Shown: piece after piece, positions 34,603 to 47,353 of the stretch | Layout of the letters: each line of letters starts with the position of its first letter | Numbering within the stretch: position 1 is the stretch's first letter | Assembly: GCA_023512835.1 (NCBI GenBank) | Contig: CM042092.1 | Span: 44,882,535 to 44,946,534, forward strand | Source of the DNA: Taxillus chinensis | Taxonomy: Eukaryota > Streptophyta > Magnoliopsida > Santalales > Loranthaceae | Direction: 5' to 3' | Length of the DNA: 64,000 nt | The notes under the pieces: model-generated | Told to the model about the DNA's origin: nothing | Seen by the model: only the letters and a program-made list of their open reading frames with translations | Database searches by the model: none | Program-made: the position numbers and the translations under genes

Positions 34603-36700
34603 CGGCCTCTGTCTGGGCCCGGATTACTTCCGCGTCCACGTCCCCAGTGTCCATCACGGACACGTTGATACAACTACAGCATCACGGTGATAGGACACGG
34701 GATTGCTTCCCACTACTAAGATCGGGTTGTACGAAGCACTGTAACTGTTCCATCATTTTCCATTCTCTCATGGAAACCTCGGCCTTTCCCTTCCCTACTC
34801 GATGCATCTGCAACTACATTCCCCTTCCCGGGCATGTAGGGAGAGTGTAAAATCAAACATTTGCGGGTGCTCTGCCCGTCTCCTCTATCTCAAATTCGGG
34901 TCTCTCTAGGTGAAGATGTCTTTGTAGGCTTTTGTGGTCGGTGTATACCACAAATTTCTCCCAGCGAGGTAATGTTGCCAAGACTTGAGGGCAAAAATAG
35001 CTGTTTGCTAACTCGGTGCGTGTGTTGGGTAATTTTGCTCATGGAGCTTGGGTACTCGCGAGCCATATGTTATGACTTTGTGTTCTGCATCGGGACACAC
35101 CCCGATCCAACTCGAGATGCATCTCAATACACCTCGAATGGCACTCCCTCTGTGGTAGACTGAACCCGGTCATTAGTTAGGCAGTCTTCAATTCCTCGAA
35201 GTTTCGCGTGACACTTGTCTGTCCATTCGAATTTGGCTCCTTTCAAGTGTCGGAGATTGTCATCGTGGCCCAAGCGAGAAAACCCTTCCACGAAATGCCG
35301 GTAATACCTGCCAAAACCAGCTGCGGATTTCAAAAACGTTCGTGGGCCTCTTCCAAGATGATACCAACTCAATCTTGGTTAGGTCCACCCTAACTCCTTG
35401 GTGGATACCACATGCCCGAAAAATGCACCTCTTTGCATCCAGAGTCGCACTTGCTAAATTTAGCATACAATTGATGATCTCGTAGTGTCCGCTACACCCG
35501 GGTCGGGTGCTCTTCATGCTCGGTTAAGTGTCTTAGAGTACTCGAGAATGTGGGTCGATAAATACCACCCGAAGGAATCTAGGTATGGGGCAAATACTTG
35601 ATTCGTGAGATCATGAACACCGCCCGGTGCGTTTGTGAGCCCAAAGGCATCACTAACCACTCATAGTACGTATGTCTGCCCTGAATCTTTGTCTTGGGGA
35701 TGTCCTCCTTCCTGACCCTCAGCGATGGTATCCCAGCGTAGATCAATCTTTGAGAACCACCGTGCTCCACTCGGTGGTCAAATAGATCATCGATCCGCCG
35801 GTAAAGGGTATTTGTTCTTGACCGTCACTTGATTGACTTAGTTAATCGATCTGATCGTAACGACCAATGTGCCTTCTTAGCAAACGAGGCCGGTGCACCC
35901 CAAGGTGAGTGCTTGGGCCGAATGAAACCTTTATCTCCAGCTCCTTTATTTGCTTTGAAGCTCCCATGACTCGACGGGTCCCATCCGGTATTCTACTTGT
36001 GAGATGGGTCCCTCTCCGGCAAAGTTCAATTGTGAACTCAATACTTACGTTTGGGGGCAATTCCAACAATTCCTCGGGAAACACGTCCTGGAAATTTTCA
36101 ACAACATCTGGCCACACCCTTTTCTCTAAGTTACCTTCCTCTCCGAAAGGTTAGAGTGGCAAGTCTATGGGTAATATTACCCCATAGCTCCCTTGTCGGT
36201 CCAGCTCTCCCGGCGTTCTTATCCCGTTCACCCACTAGCGTACAAGAAGATCCTATGGGTGAAATAACGACACTGCAGTCGTACATAACAATCAATCTTA
36301 GCACGGAAGGCCATCGACCAATCCGTCCCCGAATCAAACTAAAAGTTCTCATGGGCATCACATACAAATCAAATAAGAGCTCAACATCTCTATCGGTGAG
36401 CACACACTCCACGACATACTTGTAAAATTGACTCCCCGCACCTCCCATTGGTGACTCGACCCTCGAGGTCGATCGGCCCTCGCACGATCAAGTCCCGGCT
36501 CTCGACCAAGGACTGCTGCGATCGGGGAGGACGAAGCTCCGGTATCAAACGTATACGCGACAACGGTGCGAGATATTAAAATAGTACCTCGAACTACGAA
36601 GGTCCGGCTCCCTTCCTCGGAGGGTGATGGTAAGTCCTCCCTCTCAGTGGTGTTGAGGTAGCGCTAACTCTCTGCCCTGGCTTGCCCCACCACTTGCCTC
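34603..36700 (-). pseudogene. Tek-B protease, RT and RNase H, heavily broken
   Basis: Protease: a DTGAS active-site motif at 36549-36534 and LFDLYVMPMRTFSLI near 36360. [20 protein letters not shown] at 36105-36050 starts the approach region; the palm domain is recognisable only by alignment to Tek-C (GSQTHRAVF region near 35640; RACGIHQGVRVDLTKIELV near 35400; [14 protein letters not shown] near 35350). RNase H pieces lie at 35372-35124 and below. No segment longer than about 100 codons is open. Order and strand match gag upstream and integrase downstream. Confidence 0.7.
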
Positions 36701-36868
36701 TCTTGCCTTTCCTTTAGTCCCCGCTTTGAGGTCCCGCAAACGCCCCTCCGGAACCTCCTTGTGGTAGCCTTTCCACGTAGTGCGGTATAAGCCGGAACCG
36801 GCTGGCGCTTGCAAGAACGTGCGGCCTCGGAGGTGGGGCTTGAAGTGGGTCTCGCCTCAATCCTTGTG

Positions 36869-37792
36869 TTAAACTCCCGAGCTCCCGAGTGTTTCCTCTC
36901 CTAAAACACAGCGTCTTGATGTGTCTGTTTTCCCCACAGTTGTGACACTTCGAGTCTTACTGGGGCACTCACGTTTGACGATGCTGGCCGCCCACAGCGG
37001 GTACACACCTTGGAAACTCCGGTGAGCCTCCCTTGTCCTCCAAAATACGGCATCGGGTGGGGCCATTGAAGGCTTGGCCCTTGTCCTTGCGAAAGTCCCC
37101 TCCCGAGCTCGACCCTCTGTCTCTTGGTTTCCCCACAGCATCCACGCGTGCTCCGCTCCCGGCCGCTCTCGATGAGCACATCTACCCTCTTCTAATCCTC
37201 TCTCCACCAATCTTTCTTGTATCCACGACTTCGGCATAAGTCTTGATCGCGGCATCTACCTGCCTTGGCGCCCGGTGGTAGTCTAAGTCCCATGGTAAAC
37301 ATAGGGCCTTCGGGTCCTCCCTTGAGATTACTTAGGAGCAAACCGACTCGGCCCTCTAAAATCTCGCTCATACTCTGCCACCGTGCGTGATCCCTGCTTA
37401 AGACTGCTGAACTCTTCCCGTTTCTGCCACCGGAGTGACTCGGGGAAGAACTCCTCATGGAACAACTGGAGGAACTCATTCCAGGACATGGCCTCCATGT
37501 CCCGGCTTCCTGAAACGCTAAGCCACCATTCCAAAGCTTCCTCCTCCAACTGTTGAACTGCCAGCCTCACCTTATCTTCCTCCTGGGGTCGGAGGAAGGA
37601 GAATATATGCTTGATCTGTCGCAGCCAATGCTCTGCTGCTAAAGGTTCAGGTCCTCTCTTGAACCTTGGTGGGTGTTCCTTTCGGAACCGTGTCACCACA
37701 TCTCCCTCTTCCCGCCTCACCAGCACTTCTTGCCTACGCGAAGGTCCTGCCTCATGGGGTGGAGAGGGTGGCACTGTCTGTCGTGCCATCAT
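36869..37792 (-). pseudogene. Tek-B gag, main part
   Basis: From 37792 the frame reads REEGDVVTRFRKEHPPRF and ALEWWLSVSGSRD with WNEFLQLFHEEFFP, a typical capsid of gypsy elements (PF03732-like), to about 37328. A frameshift follows; the continuation reaches VCTRCGRP near 36985, the start of a zinc knuckle. The first gag codons lie at 47353-47153, on the other side of Cop-1. The copia target duplication ATCAT is at 37788-37792 and 47148-47152. Confidence 0.8.
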
Positions 37793-39613
37793 TGTTGGGA
37801 TAGTGCTATATAAAGCAATGTGTAATCCTAATAATGTAAAGACTATTTCTGATTAATTGAAATACATTTTGTTTAAATATTTATTAGATTGCATTATTCT
37901 GCTTTCTTATGTGGCTGAGCATCGTAACATCCCATTACTTATCAAAGTCTATTACTGGGTATGTGTGTAACACATACAATAGATCCACTAATTAGACTAA
38001 GTAAAAATTGGTTCACAATCGGTGAATGGAGTTTGGGATGCTCTGTTCTGATATGATTGTGGTGCGGACTATTTCCATAGTGGGAGTGATCTAATCTAGG
38101 ATCATTGTAAAGAGTTTACAAATAGTAGTGCCAGTATGTAATTATACATATTGAACAGGACCATGATAGAATAAGTTCTTCAACTAATATTCGTTGCATT
38201 GTATGAAGAATTTTAGATTCTATCGCAGGATGACTGATTTATGAATTGATCTTAATCCAGACCGTTTGATTAACTCATGTCTATAATTTATGTCTTTTGA
38301 CTTATTAATGAGTGAGAGGCTTAGTGCTTCAAATACCTCGATATCTTGGAGATATAATATTATAGATAGTGGGAGCGTCAAGTCAGGTGCATGGAATCTA
38401 TCGCTTCGTTATACGAAGAGTAATGATATTCCCATGTTGTTTAATTCGGGATTCTTGGGTGAATCAAGCGCTTGTAATTATATTAGATATAATTTATTAT
38501 AAATCCTAATTCATGATTGGATCATGAATAGGTCGCCTATTAGAGAATTAATGGTAACACATGGATAAAAATATAATTAGAGAGGTTGAACGGAATCTAT
38601 TGATACCTGTCTCTAATTATGAATATCATAGTGGAGGATCATATCACATGGCAATCGGTTATATCGATGGACAAATAATTTATTATGGATTCTTGTAATC
38701 ATATCTGCTTGATCTTAGAGTGCGGTTTTAGTCCCTGATCGTGGCTCGGACTAAAACTAATAAATAATGATTTAATTGATTAATGAGATTAATTAATTAA
38801 ATATTATTTATTGGAGCTTCGATTAAGTGGGTCCATTTGGTCCCTCTTGCTAGCACCGTTTATTCTTGTATAAAGTACTGGATCGTTGTGAGTTAATTCT
38901 CTGGTTGTGCTTAAGAGCTAATTAATTAACGTGTGTTAATATATATTTAAGAGTTAAATATATATCACATGGTTATTTATTTAATTAGATTAAATAAATA
39001 ATAATAAATATTTTATCCATTTAATGTGATTAAATGAATAAATATATTATTTATTTATTTGATAAATAAATAATATTATATATTTATTTAATTAGTTTGT
39101 TGCGTAATAATTATATTATTTAAATAGTTTAAATAATATGTATTATTATTATTTAACTAAAGGGGCGTATGCGTAATAGCACAGGGGTAACCCTAGGTCT
39201 ATAAATAGATGCATAGCCTCCTAGGTTAAAGGGTGTGCGTGTGCAATCATTGATGACCAAGAGAGAGAGAGACAGGTGACGGCCAACCCTAGCAGAGGTG
39301 GTGTTCCTGTTCTTTGATCCAAGGGTGCCTGACCACTGTACTCCTTGAGAAGGTGAATAGCAGAGAAGGCTATTTGGTGGTTGAATCCAGGAGACTGCGA
39401 GGACGATCAAAGGCATATCGTGAGTTCGTTCTTGGAGGGAAAAGAAGAGGGTTCTAGCTTTACCGTTCTTCAGGTTGGTTTCTTCTTTTCTCTCTTTGCA
39501 AAATTAAACGAATTGATTCATGTTTAGATCCTGCTTGTTTGTTTGTTGGAATAAAATTTTTAAAATTCGTTTCATTGCGGTTAATCGTTAACCCCATTCC
39601 AAGTATTCCAACA
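37793..39613 (+). repeat. Cop-1 5' LTR
   Basis: 1,821 bp, TGTTGGGATAGTGC to ATTCCAACA. The right third is very AT-rich with nested TTTATTTATT/AATAAATAAA inverted repeats (38930-39140). A TATA-like CTATAAATAG lies at 39199-39208, followed by the likely transcript start. Confidence 0.92.
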
Positions 39614-39615
39614 AT

Positions 39616-39627
39616 TGGTATCAAAGC
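39616..39627 (+). other. Cop-1 primer-binding site TGGTATCAAAGC
   Basis: Three bases after the LTR end and one base different from the initiator tRNA-Met site TGGTATCAGAGC, a form common in copia elements. Confidence 0.82.
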
Positions 39628-40107
39628 TTTAAACATGTTAATCAATTTGTTTAATTTGGCCCTGGATGTATGAATAGAAGTAGCGGCACTCTAGGGTTCA
39701 TATGTTTATACATGAGATGTATGTTACGGTGGTGTATGGATTTATATATTTTGTTCATGTGATGAAAGATTTAATATATATTAATTGTGATGGTTTGCCG
39801 GCCTTGGGATCTTAGTTTTGGTTGTATTTACATGAGATGTAATTTGCTAGAGGGGCGGTCTATTATCACCGTGTTTCCCTGCTAGTTTCTTTATTTTATT
39901 TTTTAGCATCTTGTAAGCCATAATTGGCATAGAAATATTTTATGTAATATTCATGAGCCTGGAATAAAAGTGGATGACGAGTCGCCAAGCCGAAGTAGAC
40001 GCAACCTTCCACCTAGTCTCTCACAAGCGATCCGGTGGTGGAGGAGTCCCATGCGGGGCGGGTTTTCTCGCGACCGATTTACTTTCTTGATTTTTAATAC
40101 TCTAAAG

Positions 40108-40510
40108 TTTATTCTATATTGATGGAATAATATTTAGAAATTATAGAAAGTTGACATAATTAATTTTGAAAGATTAGATCTTTCTATAATTAGTTATATC
40201 AATTTTAAATAAAAAATAATTCTATAATTGGATAAACTGTTATTCATAATTGAATTATTTAAATATTTAAGTGAGAGAAAATTTTAATGGATAATTGTTA
40301 TCTATTAAATTTTATTCTATATTGATAGAATAATTTTTGGAAATAAAAATATTGACATAGTTAATTTTGGAAGATTGGGTCTTTCTATAATTATCTATAT
40401 TAGTCTTAAATGAAAAATAATTTTATAATTGGATAATTGTGATCCATAATTAAATTATTTTAATTTTAAGTAAGAGATAATTTTAATGAATAATTGTTAT
40501 CTATTAAAAT
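40108..40510 (+). repeat. Diverged 203-bp tandem duplication in Cop-1 leader
   Basis: Units start TTTATTCTATATTGATGGAA at 40108 and its variant at 40311. Both carry TTTCTATAATTA and a run ending in ATTGTTATCTATTAAA. The surrounding leader (39628-41347) has no supported gene; it is AT-rich, with an AT dinucleotide run near 40759. Confidence 0.7.
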
Positions 40511-41347
40511 TATTAGTTGCTTGCAAGATGAAGACAATGAAGATCAACCAGAAAGATGAAGATAAAGAGCCTGCAAGAGTGTCTTGTTTTTTGCTTTATT
40601 TTTCTTCACAGGATGGATCCCTTGGTATTACGGCCGTAGTTTATTTAATGTTTGTTTTATAAATTGCACATCACATGAACACATTACATATATAATTAGG
40701 AGTGCCGTCTACATATTATTTTTTCATGCATCATATTTTATTTAAGAGTTAAATAAAATATATATATATATATATATTAAAACCCAATTTGTAAAATATT
40801 GAGTGTGAGAGGGTTTTATTGGGAATAAGACCCATGGTCTCCATTATTAAATAACTAAGGTATATGTCTTAATGTATCTCCGAAGAGATTTTATGGACTA
40901 GGCTCAAGTTATTTTCCTAAAAGGATAGTTTACTTATTATTTAAACCAGCTGATTGACACCTCGCCAAAGCTAGGCAATTCAAAAGGTTTAGGTAATAAG
41001 ACACGAAATAATGGTTATACACTCAACACGATCTCTTGCATTAATCTTCCAAAGAGGCGCTGTTGCAAGGGATGTGGACCAACTATAAACGAAAATTGAA
41101 TTGGTTGAATATGCGATATTTAGGAAAGCCAAATCAATTGGGAGGGTCCCGACAAAGTAAAGAAAAAGTTTATTCTCCCAAAGGAGGTTTATTGATTCTG
41201 GATATTTTGTTATTCGTAGTAAGAGTATTGATTTAGGGTTTTATTAATACTTGTGCATTCATGCATTCATTAATGTATATGCATTTTACTAAATTTAGTT
41301 ATGATGTATGCCATTCTAAAACATTTTATATTTTATATTTCCAGAAA

Positions 41348-42125
41348 ATGTCTTTTAACCCACTAGCCGTTTTATTGAGCCAAAATAAATTGACCGGTGA
41401 AAATTTCAATGATTGGAAGCGTAATATGAATATTGTGTTAACTGCTGAAAAGCACAAGTTTGTGCTATCAGAGCCTTGTCCACCTGAACCTCCGGCTAAT
41501 GCTTCGAAAACTGCAAAGGATGCCTATGATAAGTGGATTGCGTCCGATGATATGACTCGTTGTTACATGTTGGCATCCATGTCCAATGTGTTGCAACAAC
41601 AACATCAAGGGATGCGAACCGCCAAGGATATCATGGATTCTTTACAGGCTATGTTTGGGGAGATCTCAATTCGTGCGCGGTTTGAGGCCGTGAGAGCTAT
41701 TATGAATAGTCGCATGAAAGTGGGAACTCCTATTAGGGATCATCTCTTAGAGATCATGGCTCATTTTAATGAGGCTGAGATCCATGGAGCTAGTATAGAT
41801 CAACGAGACTCAAGTTGGTATGATACTAGAGACTCTCCCTGATAGCTTCATTTCTTTTAAGACTAATTATGTCTTGAATAAAATGGATCTAAACCTCACC
41901 ACTCTTATGACTGAATTACAAACCTATGAGGGAATGATTAAGTCTAAGAAAGGTGAGGTGAACATGGTTGTTGCTGGTTCTTCTCTTTAGAAGAAGAAGA
42001 AGCTAAGTGACAAGAAAAAGGCATCTTTAAAAGCCAAGAGGAAGGTGAACAAGAAAAAGAAGACTCCTAAAAGCTGGAAAGTGTTTCCATTGCGGCAAAG
42101 AAGGGCACCTTGGAAGAGGAACCGT
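41348..42125 (+). pseudogene. Cop-1 gag (capsid and nucleocapsid), frameshifted
   Basis: The likely start is the ATG at 41348 (MSFNPLAVLLSQNKLTGENF), not the upstream in-frame ATG at 41261, because copia Gag begins with this kind of LTG-x-NF-x-W motif. The capsid (UBN2/Retrotran_gag_2-like) runs to about 41810, where one indel shifts the frame; the rest continues as ETLPDSFISFKTNY to a TAG at 41988. A lysine-rich stretch precedes a zinc knuckle near 42080-42120 of which CFHCGKEGH is clear; the last Cys is lost to another indel. Gag would form the particle. Confidence 0.85.
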
Positions 42126-42145
42126 AAAGAGTACCTCCAAACAAA

Positions 42146-42990
42146 GTGAAGCCAAAGGAAGGTATTGTACTTGTCCTTGAAACTGGTTTAGTGGAAAAAT
42201 CAAATAATCTTTGGATTATAGATTCTGGTGCCACTAATAACGTTTGTACTTCTTTGCAGGGACTTCAGGTCCAAAGGCAGCTTAAGGAAGGGGAATTCAT
42301 TTTTAGAGTTGGCACTTTGGGGATTCGGTTTCAGCAATGGCAAGTGGGAGTGCTAAAGTTATATTTTAGAAATAAATTTATTTTGTTAAAGGATTGTTTT
42401 TATGTACCTGAGTTGAACAGAATTTGATTTCGGTTTCTTCTTTGGTTGAACATGGTTATTCTATTCGTTTTGCTGAAAATGTTTCAGTTTATAAGAATAA
42501 TATTTTGATATGTTCTGGTATAAAGGAAAACAATCTTTACAAAATTAATCCTAGCATTCATACATTGTTAAACACTGAAATAATTGATGATAAACCCATT
42601 CCAAAACGAGTTAAGTTAGATACAAATGAAACATATCTATGGCACGTGAGACTTGGACATATTAACCAAACTAGGATTCAAAGGTTAGTAAAGGATGGAC
42701 TTCTGAATGGTTTAGAGGTTACTCCTTTACCCACATGTGAATCATGTTTGGAGGGTAAAATGACCAAGAGGTCTTTTCCTTCGAAAGGACATCGTGTTAA
42801 TGATCTCCTAGAGCTAGTACATACAGATGTTTGTGGACCATTTAATGTACAAGCAAGAGGAGGTTATGAGTATTTCGTCACTTTTATTGACGATTTCTCT
42901 AGATATGGATATGTTTACCTAATACACCGTAAGTCGAGACTTTTGAAAAGTTCAAAGAATTTGGATCGAGACGGAAAAGCAATTAGGTAA
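42146..42990 (+). pseudogene. Cop-1 protease and N-terminal integrase
   Basis: Protease: WIIDSGATNNVCT near 42210 contains the catalytic Asp-Ser-Gly; CFYVPELNR and ISVSSLVEHGYSI mark the domain end, with a stop and frame change at about 42425. The integrase zinc domain follows (YLWHVRLGHINQTRI, CESCLEGKMTKR, 42640-42770), then the core start ELVHTDVCGPFNVQ near 42810 and FIDDFSRYGYVYL near 42890. A frameshift at about 42940 breaks the core. Confidence 0.87.
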
Positions 42991-43718
42991 ATCTATCAAG
43001 ATGCTTCGATCAGATCGAGGTGGAGAGTACCTGGATAATGAGTTTAGGTCATATCTAACCGATAATGGGATATTGTCTCAACTCTCTCGCACCTGGCACA
43101 CCACAACAAAATGGTGTTGCAGAGAGGAGGAATAGGACAATGCTTGACATGATGAGATCAATGTTAAGTAGTTCATCATTGCCCAAATCGTTTTGGGGGT
43201 ATGCACTACAAACGTCTGTTTATTTGATAAACAAGGTACCTTCTAAATCCATACCTAAGACACCATTCGAATTATGGACAGGTCGTAAACCAAGTTTAAG
43301 GCATATCCGAATTTAGGGGTGTAGGGCTCATGTCAAAAGGGCTAAGGTGGATAAGTTTGATGCACGCACTGAGTTGTGCATTTTTGTAGGATATCCAAAA
43401 GAAACGAAAGGTGGTTTATTTTATAGTCAGAAAGATAATAAAGTATTTGTATCGACAAATGCTAAATATCTTGAAGATGACCATATTAAAAATCACAAAT
43501 CAGATCATCGAATAGAGTTGGATGAGATACCAGTTGATGAGATCAGTGGCCCAACTCAGGATCAGCATGATGATATCATTATTGATCAACCAATCATAAG
43601 AAATGAGACCACAACATTGGAACAACATCCAGTTACTTTGCGTCGTAGTGGGAGGGTTGTTAGACAACCGGACCGTTACATGGGAGTTGGAGATGCTCTG
43701 GTAGCTATCTCTCGATGA
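42991..43718 (+). pseudogene. Cop-1 integrase core and C-terminal part
   Basis: After the break the core continues with LRSDRGGEYLDNEF (second catalytic Asp) near 43005 and, after a further frame change, [18 protein letters not shown] (catalytic Glu) near 43090. [20 protein letters not shown] and [13 protein letters not shown] follow to a stop at 43314. The linker 43347-43718 has CIFVGYPKETKGGLFYS and ends with RRSGRVVRQPDRYMG, typical of the integrase-RT joint in copia. Confidence 0.87.
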
Positions 43719-43734
43719 TCATAAAGATGATCCC

Positions 43735-45308
43735 TTGACCCTGAGTGATGCATTGAATGATGTAGATTCCAAAGCATGGCAACAAGCAATGGATGCCGAA
43801 ATGAATTCAATGTATTCAAACCAAGTTTGGGAACTTGTGGATTTGCCCAAAGGGGTGAAACCAATTGGATGCAAATGGATTTATAAAAGGAAAAGAGGCG
43901 CGGATGGAAAAGTAGAGACTTTTAAAGCTAGGCTAGTAGCCAAGGGCTACACCCAGAAAGAAGGTATCGATTATGAGGAAACCTTCTCTCCGGTTGCCAT
44001 GCTCAAATCCATTCGCATCCTCCTGTCTATAGCCGCACATCTCGATTATGAGATTTGGCAAATGGACGTGAAAACGGCATTCTTGAATGGTCGTTTGGAG
44101 GAGAGTATCTATATGATACAGCCTGAAGGATTCATTGCTAAAGGGCAACAACATAAAGTATGCAAGTTGCAAAGATCCATTTATGGACTCAAACAAGCCT
44201 CTAGGTCTTGGAACATTAGATTTGACGAGGTGGTCAAATCATTTGATTTCAAGCGAGCATAGGACGAGCCATGCGTCTACAAGCAAGATAAAGGATGGAA
44301 ATGTGGTCTTTCTTATTCTTTATGTTGATGATATTCTTATCATTGGGAATGATATAGTATCATTGGAATCGGTCAAACAAGTGGTTGACTAAACAATTCC
44401 AGATGAAAGACTTGGGAGAAGCAAGCTATGTTCTTGGAATCCGTATTTACCGTGATAGGAAGAACAAGATGTTAGCATTATCCCAAGCCTCGTACATAGA
44501 TAAAATACTTGAGAAGTATTGTATGCAAAATTCCAAAAAGGGTCAACAACCCATGAGAAATGGAATTACGTTGTCTAAGGAAATGTCTCCTAAGACACAA
44601 GCAGAGGTCGATAACATGCGAAAGATACCCTATGCTTCAAACAGTTGGTAGTCTAATGTATGCTATGTTATGTACGAGACCGGATATTTGTTATGCGGTG
44701 GGAATTGTTAGTAGATATCAATCGAATCCGGGAATCAAACATTGGGAATCAGTTAAGCATATTCTTAAGTATCTTCGGAGAACTAGGAATTACATGCTCG
44801 TGTATTCAGGGTCAGATTTGGCCTTTGTGGGATACACCGATTCTGATTTTCAATCAGATCCAGATTCGAGGAAATCAACCTCGGCTCTGTGTTCACTTTG
44901 AATGGTGGAGCTATAGTTTGGAGGAGTGTGAAACAATCTTGTGTTTTCGACTCTACTATGGAAGCCGAATATGTGGCGGCTTCGGAAGCTGTCAAAGAGG
45001 CTGTATGGCTCCGTAACTTCTTAAGGGATTTAGAGGTTATCCCTGACCTTGAGCAACCCATGACCATTTATTGTGACAATAGTGGTGCGGTTGCAAATAG
45101 TAAGGAACCAAGAAGCCATCAAAGGGGAAAACACATTGAACGGAAGTTTCACCTCATCAGAGACATTGTGGAGCGCGGTGACGTGTCAGTATGCAAGATA
45201 GCATCAGAGGACAACCCTGCTGATCCTTTTACAAAGACTCTTCCTTCTAGAGTTTTTGATGGACACCTTGAGAGGTTGGGAATTCGGGATATGACACAGT
45301 TGCTTTAA
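43735..45308 (+). pseudogene. Cop-1 reverse transcriptase and RNase H, frameshifted
   Basis: RT is open from 43735 to 44262: [70 protein letters not shown] stop at 44260 and frame changes follow; the catalytic LYVDDILIIGND is present near 44320. Then come DLGEASYVLGIRIYRDR (44410), VGSLMYAMLCTRPDICYAVG (44645) and RNase H with STMEAEYVAASEA (44955) and YCDNSGAVANSKEPRSH (45072), to TAA at 45306-45308. At least four indels in 1.6 kb contrast with the young LTRs, so some may be sequencing errors. Confidence 0.88.
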
Positions 45309-45312
45309 TGCA

Positions 45313-45323
45313 AGTGGGAGATT
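45313..45323 (+). other. Cop-1 polypurine tract
   Basis: AAGTGGGAGAT directly before the 3' LTR, the usual copia form. Confidence 0.85.
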
Positions 45324-47147
45324 GTTGGGATAGTGCTATATAAAGCAATGTGTAATCCTAATAATGTAAAGACTATTTCTGATTAATTGAAATACATTTT
45401 GTTTAAATATTTATTAGATTGCATTATTCTGCTTTCTTATGTGGCTGAGCATCGTAACATCCCATTACTTATCAAAGTCTATTACTGGGTATGTGTGTAA
45501 CACATACAATAGATCCACTAATTAGACTAAGTAAAAATTGGTTCACAATCGGTGAATGGAGTTTGGGATGCTCTGTTCTGATAAGATTGTGGTGCGGACT
45601 ATTTCCATAGTGGGAGTGATCTAATCTAGGATCATTGTAAAGAGTTTACAAATAGTAGTGCCAGGTATGTAATTATACATATTGAACAGGACCATGATAG
45701 AATAAGTTCTTCAACTAATATCCGTTGCATTGTATGAAGAATTTTAGATTCTATCGCAGGATGATCGATTTATGAATTGATCTTAATCCAGGACCGTTTG
45801 ATTAACTCATGTCTATAATTTATGTCTTTTGACTTATTAATGAGTGAGAGGCTTAGTGCTTCAAATACCTCGATATCTTGGAGATATAATATTATAGATA
45901 GTGGGAGCGTCAAGTCAGGTGCATGGAATCTACTTCGCTTCGTTATACGAAGAGTAATGATATTCCCATGTTGTTTAATTCGGGATTCTTGGGTGAATCA
46001 AGCGCTTGTAATTATATTAGATATAATTTATTATAAATCCTAATTCATGATTGGATCATGAATAGGTCGCCTATTAGAGAATTAATGGTAACACATGGAT
46101 AAAAATATAATTAGAGAGGTTTAACGGAATCTATTGATACTGCCTCTAATTATGAATATCATAGTGGAGGATCATATCACATGGCAATCAGTTATATCGA
46201 TGGACAAATAATTTATTATGGATTCTTGTAATCATATCTGCTTGATCTTAGAGTGCGTTTTAGTCCCTGATCGTGGCTCGGACTAAAACTAATAAATAAT
46301 GATTTAATTGATTAATGAGATTAATTAATTAAATATTATTTATTGGAGCTTCGATTAAGTGGGTCCATTTGGTCCCTCTTGCTAGCACCGTTTATTCTTG
46401 TATGAAGTCTTGGATCGTTGTGAGTTAATTCTCCTGGTTGTGCTTAAGAGCTAATTAATTAACGTGTGTTAATATATATTTAAGAGTTAAATATATATCA
46501 CATGGTTATTTATTTAATTAGATTAAATAAATAATAATAAATATTTTATCCATTTAATGTGATTAAATGAATAAATATATTATTTATTTATTTGATAAAT
46601 AAATAATATTATATATTTATTTAATTAGTTTGTTGCGTAATAATTATATTATTTAAATAGTTTAAATAATATGTATTATTATTATTTAACTAAAGGGGCG
46701 TATGCGTAATAGCACAGGGGTAACCCTAGGTCTATAAATAGATGCATAGCCTCCTAGGTTAAAGGGTGTGCGTGTGCAATCATCATTGACACCAAGAGAG
46801 AGAGAGAGACAGTGACGGCTAACCCTAGCGAGAGGTGGTGTTCCCTGTTCTTTGATCCAAGGGTGCCACCCTGTACTCCTTGAGAAGGTGAATAGCAGAG
46901 AAGGCTATTTGGTGGTTGAATCCAGGAGACTGCGAGGACGATCAAAGGCAGATCGTGAGTTCGTTCTTGGAGGGAAAAGAAGAGGGTTCTAGCTTTACCG
47001 TTCTTCAGGTTGGTTTCTTCTTTTCTCTCTTTGCAAAATTAAACGAATTGATTCATGTTTAGATCCTGCTGTTTGTTTGCTGGAATAAAATTTTTAAAAT
47101 TCGTTTCCGCTGCGGTTAATCGTTAACCCCATTCCAGTATTCCAACA
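45324..47147 (+). repeat. Cop-1 3' LTR
   Basis: 1,824 bp, collinear with the 5' LTR over its whole length; differences are single-base changes and short indels. Confidence 0.93.
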
Positions 47148-47152
47148 ATCAT

Positions 47153-47353
47153 CTCCTAACGTACCTCGTTTAGGTTCTCCCCCCTGAGATCCTCACACAT
47201 TCCCTGCACGTTCTCACTTAAGGCCCGGACTTGGGCCATGATCCGCTCCAGGGGATCATCGCCCTCTACTCGCTGTTCTCTCTCCTGTCCAGCACGTGTA
47301 AAAGATTCATTGTCTACAGCTGGGGTAGCTCGGGTTACTCTCCTAGGAGGCAT
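47153..47353 (-). pseudogene. Tek-B gag start, cut off by Cop-1
   Basis: Begins at 47353 with MPPRRVTRATPAVDNES and reads through RIMAQVRALSENVQGMCEDL to the Cop-1 insertion. It is the first 65 or so codons of Gag; the protein continues at 37792. The same start is seen at 52185 in Tek-C. Confidence 0.85.

Larger units (their letters stand above)
37793..47147 (+). mobile_element. Cop-1: Ty1/copia retrotransposon, TSD ATCAT
   Basis: 9,355 bp with 5' LTR 37793-39613, primer site at 39616, gag-pol in the order gag, protease, integrase, RT, RNase H (copia order), purine tract and 3' LTR 45324-47147. Perfect ATCAT duplications lie at 37788-37792 and 47148-47152. It interrupts Tek-B gag. The LTRs differ at about two dozen places by eye over 1.8 kb, so insertion is recent compared with its hosts. 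Lineage within copia was not settled; a Tork-like type is the closest guess. Confidence 0.93.
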
